A DNA stretch of 64,000 bases from Acidobacteriota bacterium (GCA_008363385.1 RHKY01000025.1:1-64000); one strand, 5' to 3'. Numbered from the stretch's first letter, positions 14,701 through 23,642 are shown. Program-made: numbers and translations. Notes: a model not told the origin generated them from the letters alone.

Positions 14701-17700
14701 GGAGCGGGGGATGGACGACGCTGGGGACCTTCACGGACGACGTGTCGGGCACGGCGAGCTACGCCATCCCGCTGGCCAGCCCCGCGAACCTGACGGAGAT
14801 CCGGTTCGCCTTCCCGGCCGGCGCCGACTATGCCACCGCGGGCCAGTACTTCTTCGTCGACGACCTCTCCATCACCTACGACCAGAGCGTGACGGCCGCC
14901 GCCGCCCCCAACCTCCTCTCGTCGTCCCGGCTCTACGCGCTCGCGGCCGGGCAGAGCCTGACCGCGACCTTCGACGTCACCGTGAACGACCCGTTCCCGA
15001 CGGGGCAGACCGAGGTGACGAACGTCGCGGCGACGACGACCGTTCAGCTGCCGATCCAGATCACGGCGACGCGCACCGACCCTGTGGAGAACCCGACGGC
15101 CGGGAGCGCCAGCGCCGGCGGGCGGCTCTGGTTCGACGTGGACGGCGACGGCGCGCAGGACGTGGGCGAGTCGGGGTTCGCCAACGTCGAGGTGGTCCTC
15201 AAGGACCGGTTCGGGACGCCGGTGGCCACGGCCATGACCGACGGGAACGGGCGGTACCTCTTCACGGGCGTCGAGCCCGGGACGGGGTACTACGTCGAGG
15301 CGGCGTCGGGCCTCCCGCCCGGCCTCGTCCAGACGTTCCCGACGGGCCAGCCGGCGAACCGGACGACGCCGTTCGACCTCGTCGACGGGCAGACCTACAC
15401 GCAGGGCGACATCGGCTACCGGACCGGGGCCACCACGGCCGCCTTCGGCGACCGCGTCTGGGTGGACGCGGACGGGGACGGCGTCCAGGACACGGGGGAG
15501 ATCGGCCTGGGCGGGGTCGCGATGAGCCTCTATCGGGACGCCAACGGGGACGGCTTCCTCGACCCGGGTGTCGACACGCTCGTCGCGACGACGACGACGG
15601 ACCCCGACGGGAGCTACCTCTTCACCGGCGCCAGCGCGACCGGCGTCGAGACGTACTTCGTCTCGGCCGCGACGCCCTCCGGCTACCTCTCGACGAACGG
15701 GACGGTCAGCCGGTTCCAGGGCGTCTCGGCCGGGAGCACGTACCTCACGGCCGACTTCGGGTTCAACGCGACGGCGACGACCTACTCGATCCGGGACCGC
15801 GTCTGGCTCGACCTGGCCAACTTCGGCGCGTTCGACACCGGGGAGAACGGGATCGGCGGCGTGACGGTCGACCTCCTCGACGGGAGCGGGAACGTCATCG
15901 CGACGACGACGACGGGCCCCGACGGGACGTTCGCGTTCAGCGGCCTGACGGGCGGGACGCTCTCGAACCCCGCCGACTACACGGTCCGCGTGACGGACAA
16001 CGCCGGGCTCCTCCTGGACATGATCGGGACGTCCACGTACGCCACGGCCCACGAGCGGCTCGAGCAGATCGTGACGTCGAGCGTGGACCGGACGGGTACC
16101 GGCGCGACGCCAAGCTACGGCTACCGGCCCGTGCGCGCGATCGGCGACCGGATCTGGAACGACCTGGACGGCGACAACGTCCAGGACGCGGGCGAGCCGG
16201 GGCTCGCGGGCGTCGTCGTGAACCTCTACAACGACGGGAACGGCAACGGGGTGGTCGACGGCGCCGACGCCGTGGTCGCCACGGTGACGACCGACGCCAA
16301 CGGGCAGTACCTCTTCTCGGGCCTGCCCAACGGGAGCTACATCGTCAGCGTCCCGACCCCCCCTTCCGGGTTCACGCACACCGGGACGGGCATCGACGCC
16401 GACAGCGACCCCGGCACGGCCGGGATCCAGAACCCGGCGCCGCTCTCGGGGGGCGGGTTCGTCGACGACGTCGACTTCGGGTTCCGGGCCGACACGCAGC
16501 GGTCCGTCTCGGGGAGCGTCTGGCGCGACGCCGACGCCGACGGCGTGATCGACGGCGGCGAGACCGGGTACCAGGGCGTGGAGGTGAGGCTCTACACCGA
16601 CGTCAACGGCGACGGCATCGTGAACGGCTCCGACGCGCTCGTGTCGACGCTGACGACCGACGCGAGCGGGAACTACACGTTCCAGGGCCTGCCGCCCGCA
16701 CGCTACACCGTCGTCCTGACCGACTTCTACGGGGTCCTGACGAACCTCGTCCCGACGTACGAGAACACGGAGGGGGTCACCTCCTCGGTGAACTACCGCG
16801 AGGCGGTGGACCTCACCTCGACCGACGCGACGGGCATCCGGTTCGGCTACCGCCCGCCCGCGCCGACGTACGCCTCGGTGGCGTCCCTCTCGGCGTACGC
16901 CTCGCGCGACGGGGTCGTCGTGGAGTGGCGGACGTCTCTCGAGGCCGGCACCGCCGGGTTCGAGCTGCTCCGGCTCTCCGGGGACGGCAAGGAGTACGCC
17001 CCGGTCAACAAGGCTCTCCTCCCCGGCCTCCTCGTCCACCCGCAGGGGGGCTCCTACCGGGTCCTCGACGGCTCGGCCCCGAAGTCGGGGACCGTGACGT
17101 ACAAGCTGGTGGAGCGGGACGTGCGCGGTGAGGCCCGCGAGCACGGGCCGTACACGGTGCCCGTCCTCCAGGACGCCGCGCCGGACCCCGGGCCCACGGG
17201 CTTCACCCGCGCGGCCGCGGAGGTGCAGCAGGCCGACCTCGCCCGGCTCGCCGTCCTGAAGAAGGAGAAGGCGGCCGCCGAGGTCGTCAAGGCCGCGCGG
17301 ACGGGGCCGGCGCTGAAGATCACGACGCGGGAGCGCGGGCTCTACTTCGTCACGGTCGACGAGATCGCCAAGCTGATGAACCTGGACCAGGTGACGGCCT
17401 CGGGGATGATCGTCAAGGGGAGGTTCGCGCTGACGCGCGGCGGCGCCGCGGTCCCGTACCTCGCCTCCGAGAGCGGGCTCACCTTCCTGGCGCCGGCCTC
17501 GGACAGCGTCTACTCGGCCGACGTCGTCACCTGGCTCGCCCCGGGCGACGGGACGCTCCTGGGGACGCTCCCCGTCACGACCGGCGGGGCCGTGCCGGCC
17601 ACCTTCCCGGAGACGGTCCACCGCGAGGTGAACCAGTGGGCGCTCCCGGCGGTCTTCTCGGACCCGGAGGGCGACTTCTGGTGCTGGGACTACGTCTTCG

Positions 17701-19361
17701 CCGGGTCTCCCACCCTCGGGACGAAGACCTTCACGGTCCGCGCCGCCGGGGTGTCCGGGACGGGCCTTTCGTCGCTGAAGGTCCGCCTGCACGGCGGGAC
17801 CGACACGGCGGCGGCCCTCGACCACCACGTCCTCGTCGCGTGGAACGGCGTGACGGTGGCCGAGGCCCGCTGGGACGGGACCGCGCCGCACGAGATGACG
17901 ATCCCGGTCCCCGCCACTTCCGTCGTGGAGGGGGACAACACGCTCACCCTGACGGGCCTCCTCGACGCGGGCGTGGCCTACAGCGTCGTCTACCTCGACT
18001 CCTTCGACCTGTCGTACGAGCGCAGGTACCAGGCCAGCGGCAACGAGCTCTGGTTCACGGCGCCGGCGGGTGCGACCGTCGGCGTGAGCGGCTTCCGGAG
18101 CGGGAACATCCTCGTCCTCGACGTGACCCCGGGCGCGCCCGACAACGGCATCGTGCCCGCGAAGGTCTACTCGCTCCGGCTCGGCACCTACTCGGCGCGG
18201 TTCGCCGCGGCGCCGGGCGCCACGGACCGGACCTACCTCGCCCTGGCGACCGACCGGCTCCGCGCCCCGGACCGGATCGTGGCCTGGGAGCCGACGGGCC
18301 TCTCGGACACGGGCAACCGGGCGGACTACCTCCTCGTGGCTCCGGCCTCGCTCCTGGCCGCCGCCGAGTCGCTCGCGGCCTTCCGGGCGACCCAGGGCTG
18401 GGAGACGAAGGTCGTCGACGTCGAGGACGTCTACGACGAGCTCGGCGACGGGGTCCCCTCGCCGCACGCCATCCGCGAGCTCCTGCGGTACGCGCGGCAG
18501 AGCTGGAGCCTGGCTCCCCGCGACGTCACGCTCGTCGGCCGCGGGACGTACGACCCCCAGGACTTCCGCGGCTTCGGGGACGACCTGGTCCCGACGCTGA
18601 TGGCCGCCACACCGTACGGCCTGGCGGTCTCGGACGTGCGGATCGGAGACCTCGACGGGGACGACGGCCTGCCGGAGGTGGCGGTCGGGAGGCTCCCCGT
18701 CCTCACCTCGCAGGAGCTCGACGACTACCTCGCCAAGGCGCAGCTCGCCGCCGGAATGTCGAGCCCGGCGCGGGTGCTGATGACCGCCGACAACCCGGAC
18801 CTGGCGGGGAGCTTCCCGGCGGACAGCGACGCCGTCGCGCAGCTGGTCCCCGTCGGCCAGCAGGTGGACAAGGTCTACCTGACGACCTACACCGCGGCGC
18901 AGGGGAAGCAGGCGATCCTGACGTCCGCGGCGCTCGGCGTCAGCGTCTTCAACTACATCGGCCACGGCGGGTTCGACCGCCTGGCATCGGAGAGCCTGTT
19001 CCAGAGCTCGGACGTGCCGTCGCTGGCCAACGCCACGACGCCGTTCCTCTTCGTCGGGACGACCTGCGCGGTCGGGAACTTCGGCGTGCCGGGGTTCCCG
19101 TCGCTCTCGGAGAAGCTGGTCCTGAAGACGACCGGCGGCGCCCACGCGACCTGGGCGGCCTCCGGCCTGTCGGAGAACGAGCCCGGGGTGGTCCTGAACA
19201 AGGCCCTCTTCCGGAACGCGTTCGTCCGCGGCGTGCGGCTCCTGGGCGACCTGGTCCTCGACTCCTTCGGGGCGCCGGAGGCCGCGGCCGTCCCGGCGTT
19301 CATGCGCTACCAGTTCAACCTCCTCGGCGAGCCGGTCGGGACGCTGCCGGCGACGCCGTAG
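11724..19361 (+). CDS. Giant secreted protein: DUF11/SdrD-type domains plus C25 (gingipain-like) peptidase domain
   Basis: 2,545-aa protein. The signal peptide is about 1-31 (WFGAVAACLLLAASPSALG). A beta-rich region of about 40-1,120 includes DUF11-like segments (DTFTYTVTVTNPAASPTQTG). Five SdrD-B/Cna-B-like domains span about 1,130-1,710, each opening with (G)DRxWxDxDGDGxQD and carrying Ca-binding-like Asp loops. An FN3-like part follows (about 1,713-1,800). A C-terminal peptidase C25-type domain starts at about 2,200, with candidate catalytic His2414 (NYIGHGGFD) and Cys2448 (FVGTTCAVGNF). C25 enzymes are cysteine endopeptidases, usually extracellular. The start overlaps the kinase stop and CGGAGG precedes it. 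No sorting signal is seen at the C-terminus. Confidence 0.85.
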   Translation: MTERKSVPFRWFGAVAACLLLAASPSALGQGSAGYSEYFVPANEDNMATIFNVLDAGGGTTMRSVIVVTAWAPNTTIYVDHWENGYDFDPNNPGSPAACQVTTGVLTSAATCSVSLANAGSLRVFESANIPTPRNSANAYYDGRDRIYIAGGAVTVTRASGLEGRWAGDQASAWEVYPVKPQLTTYELPFGENLYAADPTNFLGFQRVFAIIQATRDNTTFQVDLDGNGTWDVLNQNGDGDRTDPGDTNTVTLQAGQNFLLDRVSACPTGTCSQTTGSLNSRTIVQGNETLQVKFVTGRVNSGYTARGLSAFPRGYWTSDYYAPFDQSTTAGRQTDYYLYNPQSTNLTVSWQSRTGSGSFTLTPGQTGSYRQLVGAVPVGSGLYFSAPAEFWGVGFGDSGNNTYEWGYSLLPSTLLYREHYMGWAPGSLPVGGATTYDDDGVFLTPAQDNTTVFVDFNNTPPNPVQTYTLNRLQTQYIYDPNDGNLTGARIWATGLFTMAYGEHPTNAGTTTPSLDLGYVAIPGTDYIDIVLGVDKSANPSVVGTAAGSTTTFTLTAETRKYALNTVTIVDDLPAGWSFQTDSATITLPDLSTISGSAANPTISGQTLTWPTSLFPGGMAPNQRIVVSFTAVAPASTPGTLSQNRVTATGTRTVGGITQTFSATNFAYVVSGAFQITKSSNAANPLFPGDTFTYTVTVTNPAASPTQTGVTLYDPIPVGLTASGSATLSRSSVADAFASAAYNLNVGTRSWTGSWTEAADDASASTGKIQVSGGELRLGNVLVAQDNFDTNGSFAGTNGTAAWNGPWVESDSYGGAQDAAAGGIRVAGNQLRLNNDNAVTTQSVTRGINLTNVGATQATLYFTCGSLGAEAGDNSVVQYRLNGTGGFTTLETYTAGVCASPRTITVPSFPSTTTSLEVRFAVLSATAYTDTYTNERFWADNVTLTVTGGTPSVSRSLDLTSTGATQATLTFDYRTSGTLGAADDITVQSRTGGSGGWTTLGTFTDDVSGTASYAIPLASPANLTEIRFAFPAGADYATAGQYFFVDDLSITYDQSVTAAAAPNLLSSSRLYALAAGQSLTATFDVTVNDPFPTGQTEVTNVAATTTVQLPIQITATRTDPVENPTAGSASAGGRLWFDVDGDGAQDVGESGFANVEVVLKDRFGTPVATAMTDGNGRYLFTGVEPGTGYYVEAASGLPPGLVQTFPTGQPANRTTPFDLVDGQTYTQGDIGYRTGATTAAFGDRVWVDADGDGVQDTGEIGLGGVAMSLYRDANGDGFLDPGVDTLVATTTTDPDGSYLFTGASATGVETYFVSAATPSGYLSTNGTVSRFQGVSAGSTYLTADFGFNATATTYSIRDRVWLDLANFGAFDTGENGIGGVTVDLLDGSGNVIATTTTGPDGTFAFSGLTGGTLSNPADYTVRVTDNAGLLLDMIGTSTYATAHERLEQIVTSSVDRTGTGATPSYGYRPVRAIGDRIWNDLDGDNVQDAGEPGLAGVVVNLYNDGNGNGVVDGADAVVATVTTDANGQYLFSGLPNGSYIVSVPTPPSGFTHTGTGIDADSDPGTAGIQNPAPLSGGGFVDDVDFGFRADTQRSVSGSVWRDADADGVIDGGETGYQGVEVRLYTDVNGDGIVNGSDALVSTLTTDASGNYTFQGLPPARYTVVLTDFYGVLTNLVPTYENTEGVTSSVNYREAVDLTSTDATGIRFGYRPPAPTYASVASLSAYASRDGVVVEWRTSLEAGTAGFELLRLSGDGKEYAPVNKALLPGLLVHPQGGSYRVLDGSAPKSGTVTYKLVERDVRGEAREHGPYTVPVLQDAAPDPGPTGFTRAAAEVQQADLARLAVLKKEKAAAEVVKAARTGPALKITTRERGLYFVTVDEIAKLMNLDQVTASGMIVKGRFALTRGGAAVPYLASESGLTFLAPASDSVYSADVVTWLAPGDGTLLGTLPVTTGGAVPATFPETVHREVNQWALPAVFSDPEGDFWCWDYVFAGSPTLGTKTFTVRAAGVSGTGLSSLKVRLHGGTDTAAALDHHVLVAWNGVTVAEARWDGTAPHEMTIPVPATSVVEGDNTLTLTGLLDAGVAYSVVYLDSFDLSYERRYQASGNELWFTAPAGATVGVSGFRSGNILVLDVTPGAPDNGIVPAKVYSLRLGTYSARFAAAPGATDRTYLALATDRLRAPDRIVAWEPTGLSDTGNRADYLLVAPASLLAAAESLAAFRATQGWETKVVDVEDVYDELGDGVPSPHAIRELLRYARQSWSLAPRDVTLVGRGTYDPQDFRGFGDDLVPTLMAATPYGLAVSDVRIGDLDGDDGLPEVAVGRLPVLTSQELDDYLAKAQLAAGMSSPARVLMTADNPDLAGSFPADSDAVAQLVPVGQQVDKVYLTTYTAAQGKQAILTSAALGVSVFNYIGHGGFDRLASESLFQSSDVPSLANATTPFLFVGTTCAVGNFGVPGFPSLSEKLVLKTTGGAHATWAASGLSENEPGVVLNKALFRNAFVRGVRLLGDLVLDSFGAPEAAAVPAFMRYQFNLLGEPVGTLPATP

Positions 19362-19362
19362 G

Positions 19363-19848
19363 GTGCCCGATCCGGCGGCCCGCGGGGCGGGCCGGGTCCA
19401 CCCGCTGGTCCGCGAGCTCCTCGCCGAGGGGCTCGCGGTCCGGCTGCGGGTCACCGGCCGCAGCATGGCGCCCTGGATCGTCGACGACGACGAGGTGACG
19501 CTCGAGCCGTGCGCCCCGGGGGTGGCGGCGCTCGGGGACGTCGTCCTCGCGCAGGCGCCCGGCCGCCCGCCCGTCCTCCACCGTGTCGTCTCGGCCTCCC
19601 GCCTGGCTGGAGGCGGCCGGCGGATCGTCACGAAGGGGGACGCCCTCAACACGCCGGACCCGCCCGTCGGCGAGGAGCTTCTCCTCGGGAGGGTGACCTC
19701 CGTGCGGCGGGCGGGGGGGTGCCCGGCCGGCAGGCCGGGCAGCGGCCCCGTCCGCCGGGCGGCCGCGGTCCTCGCCGCGCTGGCGAGCCGGACGACGCCC
19801 CGCCTCTTCGCCACGGTCTCGCGCCGTCTCGCCTCCCGGGCCGCCTGA
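19363..19848 (+). CDS. S24/S26-like (signal-peptidase-type) serine peptidase
   Basis: 161-aa protein with the S26 catalytic pattern: serine in RVTGRSMAPWIVDDDEV and lysine in RIVTKGDALNTPDPP. It lacks the classical N-terminal membrane anchor of LepB. Such short S26-like proteins recur beside PqqD, HprK-like kinase and PF14907 genes, where they may trim precursor peptides. The GTG start is 1 nt after the C25 stop, so it is probably translated by reinitiation. The C-terminal 45 residues are Arg/Ala-rich and may form one hydrophobic or amphipathic helix. Confidence 0.78.
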   Translation: MPDPAARGAGRVHPLVRELLAEGLAVRLRVTGRSMAPWIVDDDEVTLEPCAPGVAALGDVVLAQAPGRPPVLHRVVSASRLAGGGRRIVTKGDALNTPDPPVGEELLLGRVTSVRRAGGCPAGRPGSGPVRRAAAVLAALASRTTPRLFATVSRRLASRAA

Positions 19849-19902
19849 CGGGCGCCGAGCGGCGTCCCGCGCCGGCGCCCGCGGGACCGTAAGATGGCGC
19901 CG

Positions 19903-22900
19903 ATGACGAGCGCCGACCCGAACGCTCCTCCTTCCCCGAGCCGCTTCTCGCCTGCCGACCGGAGGTTCCTGGCCGTCTGCCTGGCGGTCCTGGTGGCCGG
20001 CGGGGCGATCGGGCTGTGGGGGTTCCCGAAGGCGTTCCCCGAGGCCTCGATCGACTTCAAGGTGACGCGCGAGGAGGCCAGGGCGATCGCCGCGCGGGAG
20101 CTGTCGGCCCGCGGCTTCGACGTGAAGGGTTTCCGCGAGCTGGTCGTCTTCGACCACGACGACGAGGCCAAGGTCTACCTCGAGCGGACGCTGGGCCTCT
20201 CGAAGGCCAACCCTCTCTTCGGCAAGACGGTCCCGGTCTGGCGGTGGGCGGTGCGGTTCGTCAAGCCGCTCGACCGGCTGGAGTACGTCGCCTACGTCGC
20301 GCCGACGGGGGAGCTGATCGCCTGGCGGCGGATCCTGCCGGAGAAGGACGCCGCCCCCGACCCGGGCGACGCCGAGGCGCAGCGGCTGGCCGAGGAGGCC
20401 GTCCGGCAGATGCGCGGCGTGGACCCCGCCAACCCCGCCGAGGCGGTCCCGATCGAGGCGACCTCCACGACGCGGCCGGGGCGCGTGGACCGGACGTTCG
20501 TCTGGGAGTCGGCCACGGTGCGGTTCGGCGACGGGGCGCTCCGGTGGCTCGTGGAGGTGCAGGGGGACCGCGTCGGCCGCTCGACGGTCTTCCTGAAGGT
20601 GCCGGAGAAGTGGTCCGAGGAGTACCGGATCCTCCGGTCGAAGAACGAGGCGGCCGGCGCCGTGGCCACGTTCGGGCTCTTCCTGACGGCCGTGGCGGCG
20701 GTCGTCGTCTTCGTCGAGCGGGCGCGGCGGCGGGACGTGAAGTGGCGCTGGGCGATCGCCTTCGGCGGGATCGGGACGCTGCTGCAGTTCGGAAGCGCCC
20801 TGAACGAGCTGCCGATCCGGCTCTACGGGTACGACACGGCCGAGGGGTGGGGCGGGACTGTGGCCAAGGCGCTCCTGGCCGACTTCGGCGGGGCGGTCCT
20901 CGTCGGCGTGATCCTCGTCCTCCTGGTGGCCGCGGGCGAGCCGCTCTACCGCGAGGCCTACCCGGGGAAGGTCGCCCTCGGGCGGATCTTCTCGCGGCGG
21001 GGGGTCGGGTCGCGGCGCTTCTTCCGCGGGCTGCTCCTGGGGTACGCGCTGACGGCGTTCTTCTTCGCCTACCAGGTCCTCTTCTACCTCGGCGCCGAGA
21101 GGATGGGCGCCTGGGCGCCGGCCGACGTGCCCTACTCGAACCTGCTCGGGACTTCGTTCCCGTGGCTGGCGGTCCTCCTGATGGGATTCCTCCCCGCCAC
21201 GACCGAGGAGTTCGCGTCGCGGATGCTCTCGATCCCGCTCTTCTCGAAGGTGGTCCCGGTGGGCGTGGCGGTCGTGGCGCAGGCGGCGATCTGGGGCTTC
21301 GCGCACGCGGCCTACCCGAACCAGCCGTTCTTCATCCGGGGCGTGGAGGTGGGGATCGCCGGCGTGATCGTCGGCGTGGTGATGCTGAAGGCGGACCTCT
21401 TCCCGCTCCTCGTCTGGCACTTCACGGTGGACGCGGTCTACACGTCGCTGATCCTCGTCCGCTCGTCGAACGCCTACTTCGTCGTTTCGGGGGCGCTGGC
21501 GGCGGGGGCCCTCCTGCTGCCGCTGGTGGCGGCGGTGGTCCTGTACCTTTCGCGGGGCGGCTTCACCTCCGACGAGGAGCTGACGAACGCCGCGGTCGGG
21601 TCGGCGCCGAAGCCCGAGCGGGTCGCCGAGCCGGTCCCGGAGACGTTCTCGCCGGCGCGGCTCCTGCCGCTGAAGCCCCTGGCCGTGGCGGCCGCCGTCG
21701 GGGCGGCGGGGATCGTCCTGTCGTTCCTCCTCCTGCCGCGGCACGACCCGGGCGTCAAGGCCCGGCTGGCCCTCTCGCGCGCGGCGGCGACGAGGGCGGC
21801 CGACGCGTTCCTCGCCTCCCGGGGCGAGAGCCCGCGGTCGTACGTCTCGGCGGCGTACCACCAGGCGGCGCTCCCGGCCCTGACCGACGCCTCGGACACG
21901 GGGGCGGGCCTGATCCCGTACGACTGGTCGGAGGACGCCGCGCGCTGGCTGCTGGAGAAGGGGGGGATGCCCCTCCTCGACCGGTGGTCGACGGAGGTGC
22001 TCCCCGGCCCGGTCTGGCAGGTGCGCTACGTGAGGTTCGGCGAGAGGCGCGGGTGGTGGGTCGTCGTGGACGGGCGGAGCGGGAAGGTGGTCGGCTACCG
22101 GCAGACGCTCCCCGAGGAGGAGGCCGGGGCGTCGCTCGACGACGCGGCGGCGCTCACGGTGGCGAAGAAGGCCGTCTCCGGCGCTGGGCTCGACCCCTCG
22201 CGCCTGAACGTCGTCTCGGCGAAGGCGGAGTCCCGCAAGGCGCGGAAGGACCACCGGGTGGTCTTCGAGTCGCCCGACGACGCCGCGGGAGAGGCCCGCC
22301 GCCGCGTGACCGTGGAGGTGGCGGGGGACCGCCCCGTCCTCGTGGCGACGGGGCTGAAGGTGCCGGAGGAGTGGGCGCGCGCCCGGGAGCCGTGGCGCCC
22401 CTCGACGTACGCGGCGACCGGCTGGAAGGTGATCGGGATCGGGACGCTGATCGGCCTCCTCGTCGTCGAGGTGGTCCGCTCGGCCCGGGCGGGGAGGGTC
22501 CCCTGGAAGCGGGCGGCGCGCCTGTCGGCGTGGCTGATGCTGCCGTTCCTGCTCGAGGCCGTGGTGACGGCCCCGCTCGTCCTCCGGGCCGTCGACCCGT
22601 CCTTCCTCTCGCTGACGACGTTCGCGGTGACGATGAGCGTGGGGCTCCTGGTGCGGCTGGTCCTCGTCTACGGGCTGATGCTGGTGGGGACTGGCCTCGT
22701 CCTGTCGGTGAGGCCGGACCTCCTCGTGGCGTTCCGCCGCGGGGCGGCCGACGGGCGGCGGAGCCTGGCGGCGGCCGCGGCGGTGGCCCTGCTGGTCTTC
22801 GTGGGGCGCAGCCTCTCGGGGAACCTCTCGGCCGCCTGGCCGCTCTGGGCGGGCGCCGACCCGCTTCCCGCCCCGGCGGGGATCGACACGCTCCTGGCGT

Positions 22901-23319
22901 CGGTCACCGTCCTGACGGCGGGGCTTCAGGCCGCGCTCCTCCTGGGGGCGCTGGCGGCCCTCTGGACGCTCCTGACGCGGGGGATCCTGGCGAGCGTCCC
23001 GGCGAAGGCCGTCGCCCTCGTGGCCGCCGCCGGGATCCTGGTGCCGCTCGGCCCGCGCTCGCTGCCGGAGATGAGCCTCCCGTTCCTGGCCGCCCTCCTC
23101 CCCGCCGCGGCCTTCGTCGTGGGGGCCGCGGTCTTCCTGGCCGACGACCCGCGGGCCTACCTCCTCGCCGGGGCCCTCGTCGTCCTGGTCCGCAGGGGCG
23201 CCGATCTGCTCGAATCGGGCGTTTCGCCCTGGATGATCGAGGGGGCCGTGCTGATCCTCGTCGTGGCCGCCGCCGTGGCCTGGTGGGGGTTCGACCGCCG
23301 GGCGGGCGAGGCAAGGTGA
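19903..23319 (+). CDS. Large CPBP (CAAX-type) intramembrane protease with PepSY-like domains
   Basis: About 1,138 aa. A TM anchor at about 25-45 is followed by PepSY-like extracytoplasmic domains (about 50-250, recurring at about 620-830) and two multi-TM blocks. The first contains CPBP/Abi motifs: LPATTEEFASR (Glu pair near 435), IWGFAHAAYPNQ and VWHFTVDAVY. CPBP proteases cleave within membranes; bacterial members include peptide-maturation and immunity factors. ATG at 19903 is preferred because TAAGAT (19890-19895) lies 7 nt upstream with no Shine-Dalgarno; an in-frame ATG at 19894 overlaps that hexamer. It follows the S26-like gene by 54 nt, so a peptide-processing link is possible. Confidence 0.8.
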   Translation: MTSADPNAPPSPSRFSPADRRFLAVCLAVLVAGGAIGLWGFPKAFPEASIDFKVTREEARAIAARELSARGFDVKGFRELVVFDHDDEAKVYLERTLGLSKANPLFGKTVPVWRWAVRFVKPLDRLEYVAYVAPTGELIAWRRILPEKDAAPDPGDAEAQRLAEEAVRQMRGVDPANPAEAVPIEATSTTRPGRVDRTFVWESATVRFGDGALRWLVEVQGDRVGRSTVFLKVPEKWSEEYRILRSKNEAAGAVATFGLFLTAVAAVVVFVERARRRDVKWRWAIAFGGIGTLLQFGSALNELPIRLYGYDTAEGWGGTVAKALLADFGGAVLVGVILVLLVAAGEPLYREAYPGKVALGRIFSRRGVGSRRFFRGLLLGYALTAFFFAYQVLFYLGAERMGAWAPADVPYSNLLGTSFPWLAVLLMGFLPATTEEFASRMLSIPLFSKVVPVGVAVVAQAAIWGFAHAAYPNQPFFIRGVEVGIAGVIVGVVMLKADLFPLLVWHFTVDAVYTSLILVRSSNAYFVVSGALAAGALLLPLVAAVVLYLSRGGFTSDEELTNAAVGSAPKPERVAEPVPETFSPARLLPLKPLAVAAAVGAAGIVLSFLLLPRHDPGVKARLALSRAAATRAADAFLASRGESPRSYVSAAYHQAALPALTDASDTGAGLIPYDWSEDAARWLLEKGGMPLLDRWSTEVLPGPVWQVRYVRFGERRGWWVVVDGRSGKVVGYRQTLPEEEAGASLDDAAALTVAKKAVSGAGLDPSRLNVVSAKAESRKARKDHRVVFESPDDAAGEARRRVTVEVAGDRPVLVATGLKVPEEWARAREPWRPSTYAATGWKVIGIGTLIGLLVVEVVRSARAGRVPWKRAARLSAWLMLPFLLEAVVTAPLVLRAVDPSFLSLTTFAVTMSVGLLVRLVLVYGLMLVGTGLVLSVRPDLLVAFRRGAADGRRSLAAAAAVALLVFVGRSLSGNLSAAWPLWAGADPLPAPAGIDTLLASVTVLTAGLQAALLLGALAALWTLLTRGILASVPAKAVALVAAAGILVPLGPRSLPEMSLPFLAALLPAAAFVVGAAVFLADDPRAYLLAGALVVLVRRGADLLESGVSPWMIEGAVLILVVAAAVAWWGFDRRAGEAR

Positions 23320-23385
23320 GGCGCGGTGACGCTTGCAGCAAAAGCAATCCCCGTGATATGAATCCTGGCGGTTCGGAGGCCGAAG

Positions 23386-23547
23386 ATGGATCCCAGACGA
23401 CTGGAACGGATGCGCCGCGTGGAGCGGGTGACGTCCGTCGTGATCGTCGGCCTGATGCTCGCGATCTTCGCGCTCGTCGTCCTCCCGCGCCCCTCCAGCA
23501 GCACGACGCCGAAGATCAAGGTCGTCAAGCCGGTGACGGCTGAATAG
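23386..23547 (+). CDS. Small single-pass membrane protein
   Basis: 53-aa protein: basic N-terminus (MDPRRLERMRRVERVT), one transmembrane helix (SVVIVGLMLAIFALVVLP), then a short Ser/Pro/Lys tail. GGAGG at 23375-23379 lies 6 nt before the ATG, which supports translation. It lies 66 nt after the CPBP protease gene and before a strong bidirectional hairpin. I do not recognise it; it could be an accessory subunit of the preceding membrane protease, but this rests only on proximity. Confidence 0.6.
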   Translation: MDPRRLERMRRVERVTSVVIVGLMLAIFALVVLPRPSSSTTPKIKVVKPVTAE

Positions 23548-23565
23548 GGGGAAGCTGACAAGCTC

Positions 23566-23614
23566 GGGGGGAACCCCCGCGGCGCTGCGCGCCGCCGGAC
23601 ACCGGGTTCCCCCC
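23566..23614. terminator. Bidirectional hairpin between convergent genes
   Basis: Perfect 11-bp stem GGGGGGAACCC / GGGTTCCCCCC. Its loop holds a second hairpin (GCGGCGC-TGC-GCGCCGC). It lies between the small membrane protein gene (+) and the SWIM gene (-). There is no T tract, as is common in high-G+C genomes. Confidence 0.65.
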
Positions 23615-23642
23615 TACCCCCTCCCCAGCGAACGGATTCGCT

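Noticed and set aside
15110-16860. Tandem DNA repeat or CRISPR-like array in the giant gene
   Set aside because: The periodicity reflects five diverged SdrD-B-like protein domains (about 330-360 bp each) without identical short repeats or spacers. No CRISPR array was seen anywhere.
11697-20171. Very long open frame antisense to the C25 giant gene
   Set aside because: Arg/Gly/Asp-rich low-complexity translation produced by the G/C-biased third positions of the real gene; no domain, start site or promoter.
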